From Symbiodinium natans (lineage: Eukaryota; Sar; Dinophyceae; Suessiales; Symbiodiniaceae), in contig CAJNDS010002479.1 of the NCBI GenBank assembly GCA_905221605.1, forward strand, positions 893,001 to 957,000: a stretch of DNA of 64,000 bases, written 5' to 3'. Below are positions 22,901-33,300 of this stretch, piece after piece; the stretch's first letter is position 1, and each line of letters opens with the position of its first letter. A program made the translations under genes and the position numbers. The notes under the pieces were generated by a model that did not search any database, was not told the origin of the DNA, and saw nothing but the letters and a program-made list of their open reading frames with translations.

Positions 22901-25900
22901 GAGTTGGAGCTGCAACTTCTGGACTACGGGTCTCCGCGCCGAGGCTGGGTTTAGGGTTTAGGGTTTAGGGCTTAGGGTTTAGGGTTTAGGGTTTAAGGGT
23001 TTAAGGGTTTAAGGGTTTAAGGGTTTAAGGGTTTAAGGGTTTAAGGGTTTAAGGGTTTAGGGGTTTAAGGGTTTAAGGGTTTAAGGGTTCAGGAGTCAGG
23101 GTTTAGGGTTTAGGGTTTAGGGTTTTGCGGTTTAGGAGTCAGGGTTTAGGGCTCATAAGCTCTAGAGTGTTTAGAGTGTTTAGAGGGTTTCGGTTTAGGG
23201 TCTGGAGTGTTTAGAGTGTTGAGAGTGGTTTACGTTTAGGGTTTAAGGGTTTAGAGTGTTTGCAGTGTTTCGAGTGCACCCTGAACCCTAAGCCCTAAAC
23301 CCTAAACCCTAAACCCTAAACCCTAAACCCTAAACCCTAAACGGGCTGTTTTGGTTTTGGAGGGCCAGGCATTTGGAAGCCGCGGCCCCCAGAAGACCTG
23401 AGACCCTACACCCAGCATCTAGGGTCTGGGGCCGAGGATGGGGTTTAGGGTTTAGGGTTTAGGGTTTAGGGTTTAGGGTTTAGGGTTTAGGGTTTAGGGT
23501 TTAGGGTTACGGATTCGGGTCTCGGGTTTGGGGCGTCGGGTTTCGGGTTTCGGTTGCAGGGTTATAGGGACGAAAGCGGCAGAAGCGCTTCCCTGAACCT
23601 CGAGATACTACTTTTTGGCGGCTCTTCCCTGAAGTTAGGTATAGTCATACCTACACGGACCGACTGGCTAGTAGACAAGCCTCAACCTGAACCCTAAGCA
23701 GAGAGGTGTAGGGTCGAGGGTTACGGTTGAGGGTTTAGGGTTTAGGGAACCAGCAGTCGTTCTGTTTCTAAGGCTTCTAATTAGGGTTTAGGGTACGTAC
23801 CCCTTGACTATACAAGCCTAAGCTCCTGCGCTCGCTTCGCGGAGGGGCTTTTGCATCCAGCCGCTCGCAGTTGCACAGAGAGAATGACGACCTCAAAGGT
23901 CCTTAAGATAAGGCGGCCTCGCTTATTGAGGGTACCCGAAAAAGGGACCATAATCTTGAGAACTGACCATCTATAGTTGCAAGTTTAGGTTTTGTGGGCC
24001 CCTGTAATCGGATTCTATTGGGTTTAGGGTTCAGCGTTCAGGTTTTGGGGTTGAGAGTGTAGGGTTTAGAATTTAGTGTCTAGGGTTTCGGGGTTCGCTG
24101 TGTGTTTTGGTATAGTTGTTTGGTGTGAGGTTTAGAGTATAGAGACCCTGAACCCTAAACCCTAAACCCTAAACCCCAAGCCCTAAACCGGTAGAGGTGT
24201 CAGGGTGCTGGGGGTGTAAGTCGTCGCTTGGCTTGTTTGGTGTTCCGGTCTCTTCCAGCCATTGCCCACAGTAGCTACAAGCCGTAGTCGCCAAGGCCTA
24301 AGTTAGGGCCCTAAACCCTCAACCAAAACCCTAAACCCTAAACTCTTACCCTCAACCCACAACCCTGATTATGAGGACGGTTGAGGCTGGCTTTGGATTG
24401 AATGCGACTTTGGGGCCCTTGAGGATGTACCTTTGGACGAAATCTTGAGTGGGAGTTAGGCAGGGACTTGTAGGGTTTTGGGGTTTGGGGTTTAGCTTTG
24501 AGGGTTTGGGGTTTGGGCTTCAGGGATTCAGGGATTTAGGAACCCTCAGAAAGGTGCGTCTGAGGTACCTTGTGTCAGGCTGAGAGAGAAAGATGCCCAT
24601 GCTGTAGTAGGGTTTAGGGTTTAGGGTTTAGGCGTGAATAGACGAGCCTTGCCGGGAGTTTCTTCCGCTAGGACCCAGAGTAGGCCCTTATTCCCTTTTT
24701 TTAGATTTTATATTCCTTATTATAATCCCTTTAAACCAAATTCGGCACCCTTTTTATTCCTAGGTTACTCGTGGGTCTAGTCCCCGACCCCTAAAGATTA
24801 GGGCTCAGGTCTTAAGATGCACGAATTGCCACCCTTTTAGACGCTCCTGAGGCTGTGTAAAAAGAGGTTTCTTGGGGCATGCAGGTTAACGGAACTCTTG
24901 ATGGGTCAGGGTTAGCAGGTTGAGGCCCTACAAGGAAACCCTAAATCCTAAACCCTAAACCCGAAACCCTCCATTTCGCCCCTAGTTTCGAAGAAGCTCG
25001 CAAGCCCAGGCCTCACCAGCGAAGGGACGCTCGGCTCTCCTGGCGTCACCCAGTAACCCTCCCAGGGTTTAGGGTTTAGAGTTTAGGGCTTAGGGATCAG
25101 GGGTTAGGGTCCAACGGTTTGGAGGGTTTATAGTAGGGTTTCGTTTAGGGTGTAGGGTTTAGTTTTAGTTTAGGGTTTAAAGGGTTTTGGGGTTGAAAGG
25201 GTTTGTTGGGTTTGTAGGCATTTTTGGTTTTATCGGGTTCACAGGCTTTGTTGGGTTTAGGGTTTATGGGGTTTACAGGGTTTATAGAGTTTATAGGGTT
25301 TAGGGTTTATGGGGTTGTAGGGTTTACGGGGTTTAGAGGGTTGAAAGGTTTGAGAGGGTTTATATGGTTTATATGGTTTAGCCAGATAGGGTCTAGGGTT
25401 CGTACGTTGGGTTAAATCTGTGGTTGAAGGTCGAACAGACATCGTTTGTGCACAGGAACTGAGCCTTTTTGTACCACCTGAGCTCTAGCAGCACTGCAAA
25501 CGACCCTATACCCTAAACCCTAAACCCTAAACACCCAGCAAGAATCTCAGGTTGGAACCATTTTTCAGGGATCCGAAGTATAGGCCCTGGTTATGTACAG
25601 TATATATAAGTGTTACATAACAGGGGACTCACATTTGATCTCCTAAACGACTAACCCCTAAACCCTAAACCCTAAACCTAAACCCTAACCGCATCAAGAA
25701 TTCGCGGACGCTGAGGAACCTCGGCCTGCCAGAGGACAGCCATTCGGATGAACCCTTCACCTACATCGCCCCTCGGCCCGCGTTAGGGTTTCTTTCAAGG
25801 TTCTCTGAGCAAGTGTGAAGCACAGCTAGGTAGTCATGCAGACCTTCCTTGCATAGGCTCTCCAGTCGTTCATAAATTTATCCTCAGTCCTGAACCTCCT

Positions 25901-26696
25901 AAACCCGAAGCCTCTCGACCCCCTGAACCCAAAACCCCAAACTCCCCTGTAGTGGGCCATGCCAACCCAAAACCTCTCTAGGACCCGTGCAAAACCATGT
26001 GTCCAAATGGAACATAAGTTTAAGGCACATGTCCTTCAGGGTTTAGGGCTTCTGCTGCGGTTTGCTTGCATGCATGGGGCCCTTTGGTAGTCAAGCCAAT
26101 CTGAACGAGGCAAGCCTTTCGGAGCAAAGGTTGTAGCTTAGGGTGCAGGGTTTCTCCCTTCTTGAGTTTAAGAGAGTACTCGTATTTGCCGGACATGTGT
26201 TTCACCTTTCAGGGCACCTAAAACTCCCTAAACCCTAAACCCTAAACCCTAAACCCGAAACCCGAAACCCTAAACCCGAAGCCCTAGACCACGAAAGAAC
26301 CTCCAGCTCAGGTGAACCGCAAGCTGCTGGTCCCCGATCCAGACAGCGGCTGCTGCGCGCGGTTGCGGTTGACGGTGTATTCCCTGCTCAAGACGCCGCC
26401 GGGCGAGATCCGAAACCCTCATCCTTTGACCCGTAGTTCTAAGTAGGGTTATCAGTACCTCAACTCAAGATATAAAAGAGGCATGTAGGTTACCTTACTT
26501 CTGCCTGTAAGTACCCCTGAACCCTCAAGCAAAGTAAATATACCCTTAATCCTAAACCCTAAACCCTAAACCCTAAACCGACCCTAAACCCTAAACCCTA
26601 ACCCTCACACTCCAAAGTCAAGGAACAGTCGCTCGCCCATGTCTGCCTTTGGCCTGGCCGGGCAGTCCGTGCTCGAGGCAAGAAGCCGTTACAGGG
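16958..26696 (+). CDS. Series of short plus-strand exons in telomere-repeat introns (gene unidentified)
   Basis: GC-rich open segments bounded by AG and GT, each with C-strand CCCTAAA repeats before and G-strand TTTAGGG repeats after. Besides those listed individually, candidates are 16958-17022, 17294-17337, 17970-18044, 18113-18204, 20942-20962, 22901-22948 (exon end followed by GTTTAGGG) and 24191-24284. Phases agree at several joins (19101-19186 to 19960-20070; 23369-23442 to 23583-23633 to 23823-23898; 26312-26404 to 26623-26696), but not at all, so some exons are missing or wrong. No domain recognised. It may be the 5' part of the gene ending at 37,623. Confidence 0.4.
17856..17956. mobile_element. 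Family C inverted-repeat element with 8-bp target duplication
   Basis: TTGGGATGTTC..CTTATACTAACAGTCCT and its inverse ..GGACTGTCAG..GGGGAACATCCCAA bound 101 bp. Both flanks are CCGATAAT (17848-17855 and 17957-17964), a perfect 8-bp target duplication like that of hAT-type transposons. Related copies: 39754-39800 (partial), 39898-39992 and 48757-48852. The right duplication is followed at once by GTCAG|CTTGTC, a possible splice acceptor for the candidate exon 17970-18044. Confidence 0.88.
18741..18858. mobile_element. Family E element with about 28-bp inverted repeats
   Basis: TACAGTAAACTCCACAAAGT with TGGAACAT is mirrored by ATGTTCCAACTTTCTGGAGT with TTACTGTA. The 118-bp unit has no coding capacity. 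Only one copy was seen in the window. Confidence 0.8.
19101..19186 (+). CDS. Probable exon, unknown protein
   Basis: Acceptor CGCCAAG|GG and donor CGAGG|GTTTAGGG. With a two-base overhang the frame reads AGRVPVSLATVAAKLGALPA and ends in phase 0, matching the next exon at 19960. The donor lies inside the first telomere-type unit. Confidence 0.45.
19811..19957. repeat. (CCCCAAA)n block passing into (CCCTAAA)n
   Basis: About 12 homogeneous CCCCAAA units are followed by about nine CCCTAAA units, directly ahead of the acceptor AAACCCAG. A run of one variant unit suggests local amplification after a single mutation. Confidence 0.95.
19960..20070 (+). CDS. Probable exon, unknown protein
   Basis: 37 codons in phase 0 between CCCTAAACCCAG and GTGAGGGTTTAGGG. 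The frame reads IILLHIEYCDEPFVLEEQ and then RVTFSAEDQPLG, which looks like alternating beta-strand protein. Both splice sites touch telomere-type repeats. Family unknown. Confidence 0.55.
20428..20550. mobile_element. Family A inverted-repeat element (copy 2)
   Basis: CAAGGAGGGGCCCCCTTACT to GGGCCGCTCCTTG with the same interior as the copy at 2194. A third copy in opposite orientation follows at 20638-20745, so two copies lie head to head around 20600. Confidence 0.82.
20638..20745. mobile_element. Family A element, inverted copy with truncated end (copy 3)
   Basis: Reads as the reverse complement of the copy at 20428, ending GGGGGCCCCTCCTTG. About 15 bases of the other terminal repeat are missing after CAAGG. 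Confidence 0.8.
21294..21419. repeat. (CCCTAAA)n array ahead of an exon
   Basis: About 17 C-strand units with some CCCAAAA variants, ending about eight bases before the acceptor GCACCAG of the exon at 21428. Confidence 0.95.
21428..21491 (+). CDS. Probable exon, unknown protein
   Basis: After GCACCAG the frame with a two-base overhang reads LWTATFRFGYAEPLTPVSRR and meets GTTGCGTTTAGGG. C-strand repeats precede it and G-strand repeats follow. The phase does not fit the next candidate, so an exon between them may be missing. Confidence 0.4.
21874..21965 (+). CDS. Probable exon, unknown protein
   Basis: After AAACCGTAG the frame with a two-base overhang reads IEPVKHRLGLTFTASLQRGT and then PGWNSAGQ, ending at GTTTGTAGG. 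There are 30 codons without a stop between a C-strand and a G-strand array. Confidence 0.45.
22943..23110. repeat. (TTTAGGG)n passing into homogeneous (TTTAAGGG)n
   Basis: About ten consecutive 8-mer TTTAAGGG units lie inside a G-strand array, again a locally amplified variant of the telomere-type unit. Confidence 0.93.
23369..23442 (+). CDS. Probable exon, unknown protein
   Basis: Acceptor GGGCCAG|GC, donor GATGGG|GTTTAGGG. The frame reads IWKPRPPEDLRPYTQHLGSG and then AEDG, in phase 0 at the end. It joins in phase to 23583-23633 (KRFPEPRDTTFWRLFPE) and then to 23823-23898. Confidence 0.5.
23583..23633 (+). CDS. Candidate exon, unknown protein
   Basis: Acceptor GCGGCAG|AAG and donor CCTGAA|GTTAGG. 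Seventeen codons, phase 0 at both ends, KRFPEPRDTTFWRLFPE. Confidence 0.35.
23823..23898 (+). CDS. Candidate exon, unknown protein
   Basis: Acceptor GCCTAAG|CTC and donor CAAAG|GTCCTTAAG. The frame reads LLRSLRGGAFASSRSQLHRE and then NDDLK. A family D element remnant follows directly in the intron. Confidence 0.4.
24668..24780. mobile_element. Family B inverted-repeat element (copy 1)
   Basis: CTAGGACCCAGAGTAGGCC and CCTAGGTTACTCGTGGGTCTAG are near-perfect inverted complements. The 113-bp unit recurs at 32672-32764, 46629-46744, 54931-55044 and as a right-end fragment at 55150-55190. Confidence 0.83.
25699..25781 (+). CDS. Probable exon, unknown protein
   Basis: After CGCATCAAG the frame reads NSRTLRNLGLPEDSHSDEPF and then TYIAPRP, ending at GC|GTTAGGG. 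It is flanked by C-strand repeats before it. Confidence 0.45.
26312..26404 (+). CDS. Probable exon with possible GA donor
   Basis: Acceptor CAGCTCAG|GTG. The frame reads NRKLLVPDPDSGCCARLRLT and then VYSLLKTPPG. No GT follows nearby, but GGC|GAGATC would give a phase-0 end that joins the next exon. GA and GC donors are reported for dinoflagellate introns. Confidence 0.45.
26623..26696 (+). CDS. Probable exon, unknown protein
   Basis: Acceptor AGTCAAG|GAA and donor CAGGG|GTTTTGGGTTTAGGG. The frame reads EQSLAHVCLWPGRAVRARGK and then KPLQ. Confidence 0.45.
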
Positions 26697-26920
26697 GTTT
26701 TGGGTTTAGGGTTTGGGGTTTAGGGTTTAGGGTTTAGGGTTTCGGGTGAAGCCCAAAATGCCGAATCCCTGAACCACGAAAGCCCTAAACCCCCTAAGAC
26801 CAAAACCCTAAAACCCCGTATCCTGCCCAACCGAAACCCTTTCAACCCTAAGCCAAACACCCTGTTTCGTAAGCATTCCCCTTTTGAATTGGACTCACAT
26901 CCCAAAGACCCGCTTGTTCC

Positions 26921-27216
26921 TGTGGATCTCCACGTCTACGGTAAGAGGCAGTGGAGTATTGCGCGGTTGACCCTTCTTTCGGGTCGAATGATTCTGCTCT
27001 CTTGCTGGTGTGAGGGCTCAAGGCCACAGATGTGGCAATAGAGCCGCAGAGCCCTAGGCACCCGAAGCCAATGAAGCGCACCTGGAGACAAAAGATGGCT
27101 TCTGACATGAGTCGCTGGCAATTCCGAAAGCTCATACGATACCAGCGTCAGCAGTTGCATCGGTCTCAGTGTTATGAGGCAAAGGTCGGTTTGCATGACC
27201 AACTTCAAGTTACACA
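26921..27216 (+). repeat. 5' long terminal repeat
   Basis: TG...CA ended, 296 bp, identical by eye to 28137-28432. It contains the first in-frame ATG (27071) of the internal reading frame. Confidence 0.93.
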
Positions 27217-28087
27217 GGTTAAGAGCCTTGAGATTCCACCGATTGAGTTTGCGCGGGCAAGTGGTTTTATGGGTGGTGCCAGTGGTGCGGTTGAAGGTTC
27301 TATTCACGGCGGCGGGCAGAGTCATCTTGCAGCTGAGCAACATGAGTGTAATTGGGAGGAGTATTTCGACACACTGCATGTGGACCGAGCAACTCAAACT
27401 ACGCCGAGGCCGGCAGCTACCACTACATCCACGCAGGTTCAGATTGATGATGCCCTACACCTAGGCGGCCCTTCAACAGTCCTTGGTGGGGCATGCTGGT
27501 CCGGCAGCTGGGAACCTCTGACGCAGCAGGTGCGCCCGATAGGGCGTTGTGTCCGGGTGAGCTGTGGCGTGGACAAGGCTGGTTGGCCCACTTTAGGCGA
27601 ACCTGGTGTTGTCATAGGTGCCAGAGGGGCGGCTTGCAGAGTGATGCTGGACAGATGCGCTCCCGAATCAGCTGTTTGGCCAAAGAGTATATTCCAGGCA
27701 TGGATCCCGAAGCCAGACATTTTTTGGGGCCCCTTGGTTACTCGAATGCTGTTTTCTGCTGAAACCGTTTCCACTGCTACCCAGTCTGAGCCAGCGTATG
27801 AACACCATGGAAACGCGATGGTTCAGACACCAACAGGCTGGGAGCAGGGGGGCTGCGAGACTACTTCAACACGTCGTGTGACCAGGGAGGATGAGATCAT
27901 TAACCAGTACCACTGTGGTGCACTCTACACCGAGCGCTGGATAACGGCGCTCGAACGCAGGCTCGATGGCGACGTACCAGAAGTCAAAGGCATCAGAGAA
28001 GAATTCGAGGAATGGGATGCCCGGATGTGTATATTCAGGCCCGTGGACCAACGTGACGTCAGCATACAGGCTACAAGCAGGTTGTGA
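27071..28087 (+). CDS. Single reading frame of the LTR element, unknown protein (about 338 aa)
   Basis: An uninterrupted frame begins inside the 5' repeat at ATG 27071 (MKRTWRQKMASDMSRWQFRK) and ends at TGA 28085-28087, about 50 bp before the 3' repeat. It has a basic Arg/Lys/Gln-rich start, a Thr-rich middle (RATQTTPRPAATTTSTQVQ) and an acidic C-terminal part (VKGIREEFEEWDARM). There is no CCHC knuckle, protease, YVDD or integrase motif. It could be a gag-like protein or a captured cellular segment; I cannot assign a function. An open frame over the whole element argues for recent selection or recent origin. Confidence 0.55.
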   Translation: MKRTWRQKMASDMSRWQFRKLIRYQRQQLHRSQCYEAKVGLHDQLQVTQVKSLEIPPIEFARASGFMGGASGAVEGSIHGGGQSHLAAEQHECNWEEYFDTLHVDRATQTTPRPAATTTSTQVQIDDALHLGGPSTVLGGACWSGSWEPLTQQVRPIGRCVRVSCGVDKAGWPTLGEPGVVIGARGAACRVMLDRCAPESAVWPKSIFQAWIPKPDIFWGPLVTRMLFSAETVSTATQSEPAYEHHGNAMVQTPTGWEQGGCETTSTRRVTREDEIINQYHCGALYTERWITALERRLDGDVPEVKGIREEFEEWDARMCIFRPVDQRDVSIQATSRL

Positions 28088-28136
28088 TGGAGATCCGAAA
28101 TCGTTGCTCACATCCCCATGCTCGCAAAGCGGGGGG

Positions 28137-28432
28137 TGTGGATCTCCACGTCTACGGTAAGAGGCAGTGGAGTATTGCGCGGTTGACCCTTCTTTCGGGT
28201 CGAATGATTCTGCTCTCTTGCTGGTGTGAGGGCTCAAGGCCACAGATGTGGCAATAGAGCCGCAGAGCCCTAGGCACCCGAAGCCAATGAAGCGCACCTG
28301 GAGACAAAAGATGGCTTCTGACATGAGTCGCTGGCAATTCCGAAAGCTCATACGATACCAGCGTCAGCAGTTGCATCGGTCTCAGTGTTATGAGGCAAAG
28401 GTCGGTTTGCATGACCAACTTCAAGTTACACA
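28137..28432 (+). repeat. 3' long terminal repeat
   Basis: Direct copy of 26921-27216, preceded by the purine tract AAAGCGGGGGG and followed by the GTTCC target duplication. Confidence 0.93.
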
Positions 28433-28437
28433 GTTCC

Positions 28438-30340
28438 TAGGCACCTTCAGAACAACCCGAAATTCTAAACCCTAAACCCTAAACCCTAAACCCTAAACCC
28501 TAAACCCTAAACCCTAAACCCCGTGTAACCTGATAAACAAGCGACTCAGGGTTTAGGGTTCGGGGTTCGGGCCCGTGTTCCTATGGATGCCACGTGCCTG
28601 AAGTTGCACGCGACTTTTCTGGGTACGTTATCCCTAAACCCTAAACCACAAAAAATGCTAAAAACCCTAAGCCTTAGAAACCCTATAGAAGCCCTAGAAA
28701 CCCTAAAAGACCCCTAAACCCTGAACCCCAAACCCCAAACCCCAAACCCCAAACCCCACACCCTAAACCCTAAACCCCAAACCCTAAACCCTAAACCCTA
28801 AATCCTAAATCCTGAGCCCTGTCATGAGCTCAGAGTTCCCCGCAGTCTCCCTTTTTGGGCTCCTAATTCTTCAGGGTAGTTACATGGTCCCTGAATAGAG
28901 GCGTTAGGGTTTAGGGTTTAGGGTTTAGGGTTCAGGGTTCAGGGTTTAACGGGGACCATTTTTTCCCGCTTAGGTACTCTATAAAACCTGAGGGCCCATG
29001 CTTCGGAGCCTTTAGGGTTTAGGGTTTAGGGACAGGAGGCAAGGGACCGTATTAGAGTAATACAGTTCCTTTTTTCGCTTCGTTTTAGGGGATTACACCT
29101 GGACAGTTCATGGGTAGTTATGGCCAGGGTTTAGTGTTAGGGTTCAGCGGAAGAGGTAGGGTCATAAGTCAGGTAACCTGCATTACCTATAAATTACGTA
29201 CTTATAACCCGACTTAGAACTACCCATCAACCTCCCCCCTAAACGCTAAACCAATAATCCTCAACCTACTTATAACTACCCATCAACCTCCCTCCATCAA
29301 CCTCCAAGTAGTATACTTCACCCTAACAAGGGTACTACATAGGAGCCTTCAGGTAGGCTAGAGTTAAGGGGTTTAGGGTTAGGGTTTAGGGTTTAGTGGT
29401 TTAGGGTTTAGGGTTTAGGCTAAGTCAAGGGTGTCATGTGAGGCGTTGACCTCATATTTTCACCTGCGATCCAGCGTTTAGGGTTTTGAGGTTTTAGGGA
29501 TTCAGAGTTTGGAGAGGTTAGGATGTCATTAAGGGTGTGGGGTTTAGGGTTTCGGGTTAAGGGTTTCTGGGTGTAGTTTAGGATCTGCGGTTCGGGTTTA
29601 GGGGCTTCAAAGGTTTCGGGTGTCCCTTATGATTCTGAAATTCTTAGGTCGCCAGCCCTAAGCGCTCCGAACCCTGTGAGCCCTATATGAACCCTAAACC
29701 GTATGAGCTCTAATCCCTGAACCCTAAACCCCTATGAAGCACATGATATGAACCCTATATGCACCCTGTGTGATTCCTAGAAACCCTAACTACCCTATGA
29801 ACCCTAAACACTATGAAGCACATGAACCCTGAACCCCAAACCCTAAACCCCAGACCCTAGACCAGGTCGCGTCCCTGCGCCGGATCTGAGTTGCTTTTGG
29901 CCTGGCCGTCAACTGGGCTAGGACCCAGGTGCCTTTGGCTAAGCCCTATACGGTTTAGGGTTTAGAGTTTAGGCCTGAGGGTTTAGGGTTTAGGGTTTTG
30001 GGGTTTAGGGTTTGAGGTCTTTATACCGTAAACCTCCCTGAACCCTAGGCATCAGGACTTAGGGTTTGGGGTTTCAACCCCAAACCCCAAACCCCAAACC
30101 CCAAACCCTAAACACGTGGGTGCGGGCTTCGGTTTTGGGTTCAGGGCTTCTTGAGGCATGTACGTCAAGGCTGTGGCGCCTGAATGCAAAGGCTATGTGC
30201 AGGCAGCCCTATAGGGTTTAGGGTTTCGGGTTGAGGGTTTAGGGGTGAAAGGCTTCAGGGAGTAGGGTTCAGGGTAAGCCTCAACCCTAAGCCCTAAGCC
30301 ACATCCTGACTGTGACCCTGACTTGCAACTCCCACTTACT
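28438..30340. other. Telomere-type repeats and inverted-repeat remnants; exons uncertain
   Basis: C- and G-strand arrays (28465-28520, 28717-28800, 28908-28950, 29370-29425) alternate with remnants of family F (GGGTAGTTAT..AACTACCCATCAACCTCC at 29105-29310). Possible short exons at about 29868-29908 and 30156-30215 cannot be fixed to one frame. Confidence 0.5.
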
Positions 30341-30347
30341 ACATCAG

Positions 30348-33300
30348 GCAATTGTGTTTCCATTTCGTCTTTTCTCGGGTTAGGGCTTATAAAGGTTCTT
30401 TAATTTCGAGTCAAGGGCTGATAGGGTTGACCTAGCTCTGAGAACCAACGCCCCTCGAAGCTTTGAACTCTGCACCCTCAACCGCTCAGCCTTAAACCCG
30501 AAACGCTAAACCCCCGTGCAAAACACCCTCAAACCCCACCCCTCTCCCCCTCAACAAGACTTCCTTCCTCCAAAATCCCCCCCGCCCCCCCCCTCCCCCC
30601 TCCCCTCTAAACCCTAAACCCCAAACCCTCAATGCACCCAAAACCCTGAACCCCAAGGTGAGGAAATCTTCCTCCCAAAGCTGGAGGAAGGCCTGGTGTC
30701 GATGTACAGCGATCCAAGGGGGCACAACCTCCCCTTGAAGGAATCGATCCTTTTTGGGTTAGGGGTTTAGGGGTGTAGGGTTTAGGCTTTAGGGTTTAGG
30801 GTTTAGGGTTTAGGCGTGCAGGGTTTAGGGGCCCCCTTAGTACTCTAACTATACTTAAGAGGGCTTCGAGCCGAACTTGTGACCCTTAGAACCCGACTTA
30901 GGGGCCCTTATCACTCTGCTTATAGCTTGGGGGCCCCCTCCTTGTAAGCCCTAAAGGTTTAGGGTTTAGGGTTTAGGGTTTAGGGTTTAGGGTTTAGGGT
31001 GTATTTGCAGATTTCCGCCAAACCCCAAACCCACGAGTGAAGGCGTCTTCCTTTTGTACGGGGCTCTGGGCTTTCTCTCTGGAGATCGTGGACCCCTAAA
31101 CCCTAAACCCTAAACCCCTAACCCCTAAACCTCATACCCCAAACACCATGGAAGGCAGGGAGCTCGCCCCCAAGCAAGCTCCGATGCAAAGGTTTTGAGC
31201 GGGTTTTTAGGGCGTAGTGCTTAGGGTTTAGGGCTTAGGGATTAGGGTTTAGGGTTTACGGGTTAAGGGTTTAGGGTTTAGGGTTTAGGGCTTAGGGATT
31301 AGGGTGTAGGGTGGTTTAGGGTTTGTAGGGCTTAGGGCTGAGCTCTGCGTATCGATTGCCAAAAAAATCCGCCTGTCCGCCCTCGTGCACACGCTGGAGC
31401 GATGAGAGTTGCTTTTTGGCACCTTGCTGCGCCTGAACAAGTCTCACCGGTTTGGGTTTAGGCTTTAGTTTTTTGGTTTATGGTTTAGGGCACGTGCGCC
31501 TGGAGTGTCTGTGTGGACACTTCTTCCCATGATCGCGTGTGAAAGGTCGTGCGATGTGCGCAACTCATGGCACATGCTCGACACCCTTAGAGCCCAAAGC
31601 CTAAAGCCTTTCTTGCAAAAACCCCTGGACCGCAAACCCTAAAGCGTAAACGCTAAACCCCACACCCCAAACCCCAATCCCCCAAAACTGGTGCATGGCG
31701 GCAGCCGCACGTCGCCAGCCTCAATTGCAAGGCACGTAAGGTTGCAAGCGAGGGTTTAGGGCTTGCGATTTAGGGTGCCGGGTTTCAAGTTTAGGGTTTA
31801 GGGTTTAGGAAGGGTCTATTGGGTTTAGGGCTTGGGGCTAAGATCCAATGGGCTTGATGGAGCAGCTGTTTAAGCCCCATGAGATCGCATGAGCCTTTCC
31901 TGCATATATGCCAGTATGCCACCCAAGTCCAAGTCATAAGCTCCCAAGATTCCCAAGCTGCTTGACCCTCCTTAGACTCCCTAAAATCTCAACCCCGAAC
32001 CCTAAACCCTAAGCCCGAAACCCTTCAGCAAACGACGTCATGAGTCCCGAACGATCCGAAACTCCAAAGCCGTGAGCCCAGCGCGGGCGCCAACCCGAAA
32101 AGCCCCAACCTCGTACACAGAGTGGCCATGGCTGTTGCGTGAATGCACGCGCCTATGGGCCTAGCCTGGTGCCCAGGGAAGGGCTTGGGGCTTGGGGTTT
32201 ACATGCAAACATCGGGTTTCGGGTGCAGGGTGTAGGGTTTAGGGTTTAGGGTTAGGGTTTAGGGTGACTGTATGCCTTAATTACTAAACCCACCCGACAC
32301 CCGCGCTTGTTGGCATGAGGGATGAGGAGGTGAAGGAGGCTAAAGGGCTTTCGCGCAATGTGTATAGTAGGTTCGTCGAGATTTATGGCTCCAGGGTCTA
32401 GATTTTCGGGGGGTTTCTTGGTTAGGGTTTAGGGTTTAGGATTTAGGTTGTTTGGTTCTAGGGTCTAGGGTCCAGGGTCTAGGGTTTCTGGTTTAGGGTT
32501 GGGTTCATATTCTTACATACTTGGACCCCAAAGTTTTTGTTTAGGAGGCACTTTTAGGCTCAAGTGTACCCTATATAGGTACACAGTCGGTACACATGCA
32601 GCAGGTGCGTATCATGAATGAACATGCAAAGCGGAATCCCTTACGAAAATCTCCTTCTTTCTTTGTATTGGCTAGGACCCCGAGTAGGCCCTTATTTCTT
32701 TTCGGTGGGGGTTTAGGTTCCCTTACAGGAAGGGCACCTTTTTTCCTAGGTTATTTGGGTCTAGTTGATAAAGAGGGCCCCCCAGTTAGAAGTAGAAACT
32801 GAAGGGCCCTGAATCGGGTTATAAGGGTCCTACATCAGGTTCTAAGCCTCTTAACTTAAGTTAGTATGGTAAGGTGGCCCCTCCTTGTTGTTGAAATGCG
32901 CATGCAATCCCAAATCCATATGGTCAGTTCTCTAAATTGTGGTCCCTTTGGGGGTTACTACTAGAAGGCGGCTCCAAATACTTAGGGTACCCCAAAAAAT
33001 CCAGATTTTAGAGAACTGACCATATCCAGTGGCAGCCCACGAACTTCGTATTGCCCAGAGACCGGCGTGCCACTCTTCAAAGGTTCTGTTCTCGGGTTTG
33101 GGGTGTAGGGGTTTTCAAGCCGGAGCCCTAAACCCTCAAACCGCAACACGCAACTGTCTCTGCCTTTCAGAGGCTGACTGGACGCATGCTGGAGCCTGAG
33201 TGCCGCACCAGGTCTTTGGCAATTGCGAATCCGAGTAGACGAACCTGCTAGGGTTTAGTGTTTGGGAGTAAGTAAGGAATACGGGAATGAGGTATATCCC

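Larger units (their letters stand above)
26921..28432 (+). mobile_element. Non-autonomous LTR retrotransposon (TRIM-like), apparently recent
   Basis: Two direct repeats of 296 bp (26921-27216 and 28137-28432) start TGTGG and end ACACA and look identical by eye. GTTCC flanks both sides (26916-26920 and 28433-28437), a 5-bp target duplication. Just inside the left repeat, GGTTAAGAGCCTTG resembles the TGGTATCAGAGCC initiator-tRNA primer site. Just before the right repeat, AAAGCGGGGGG is a purine tract. The interior is 920 bp with no reverse transcriptase or integrase, so it would need helper enzymes. Identical terminal repeats imply recent insertion. Confidence 0.93.

Noticed and set aside
31848-31892. 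Small complete frame MGLMEQLFKPHEIA as a gene
   Set aside because: It falls within an intron of the phase-consistent model, and a 14-codon frame is expected by chance.
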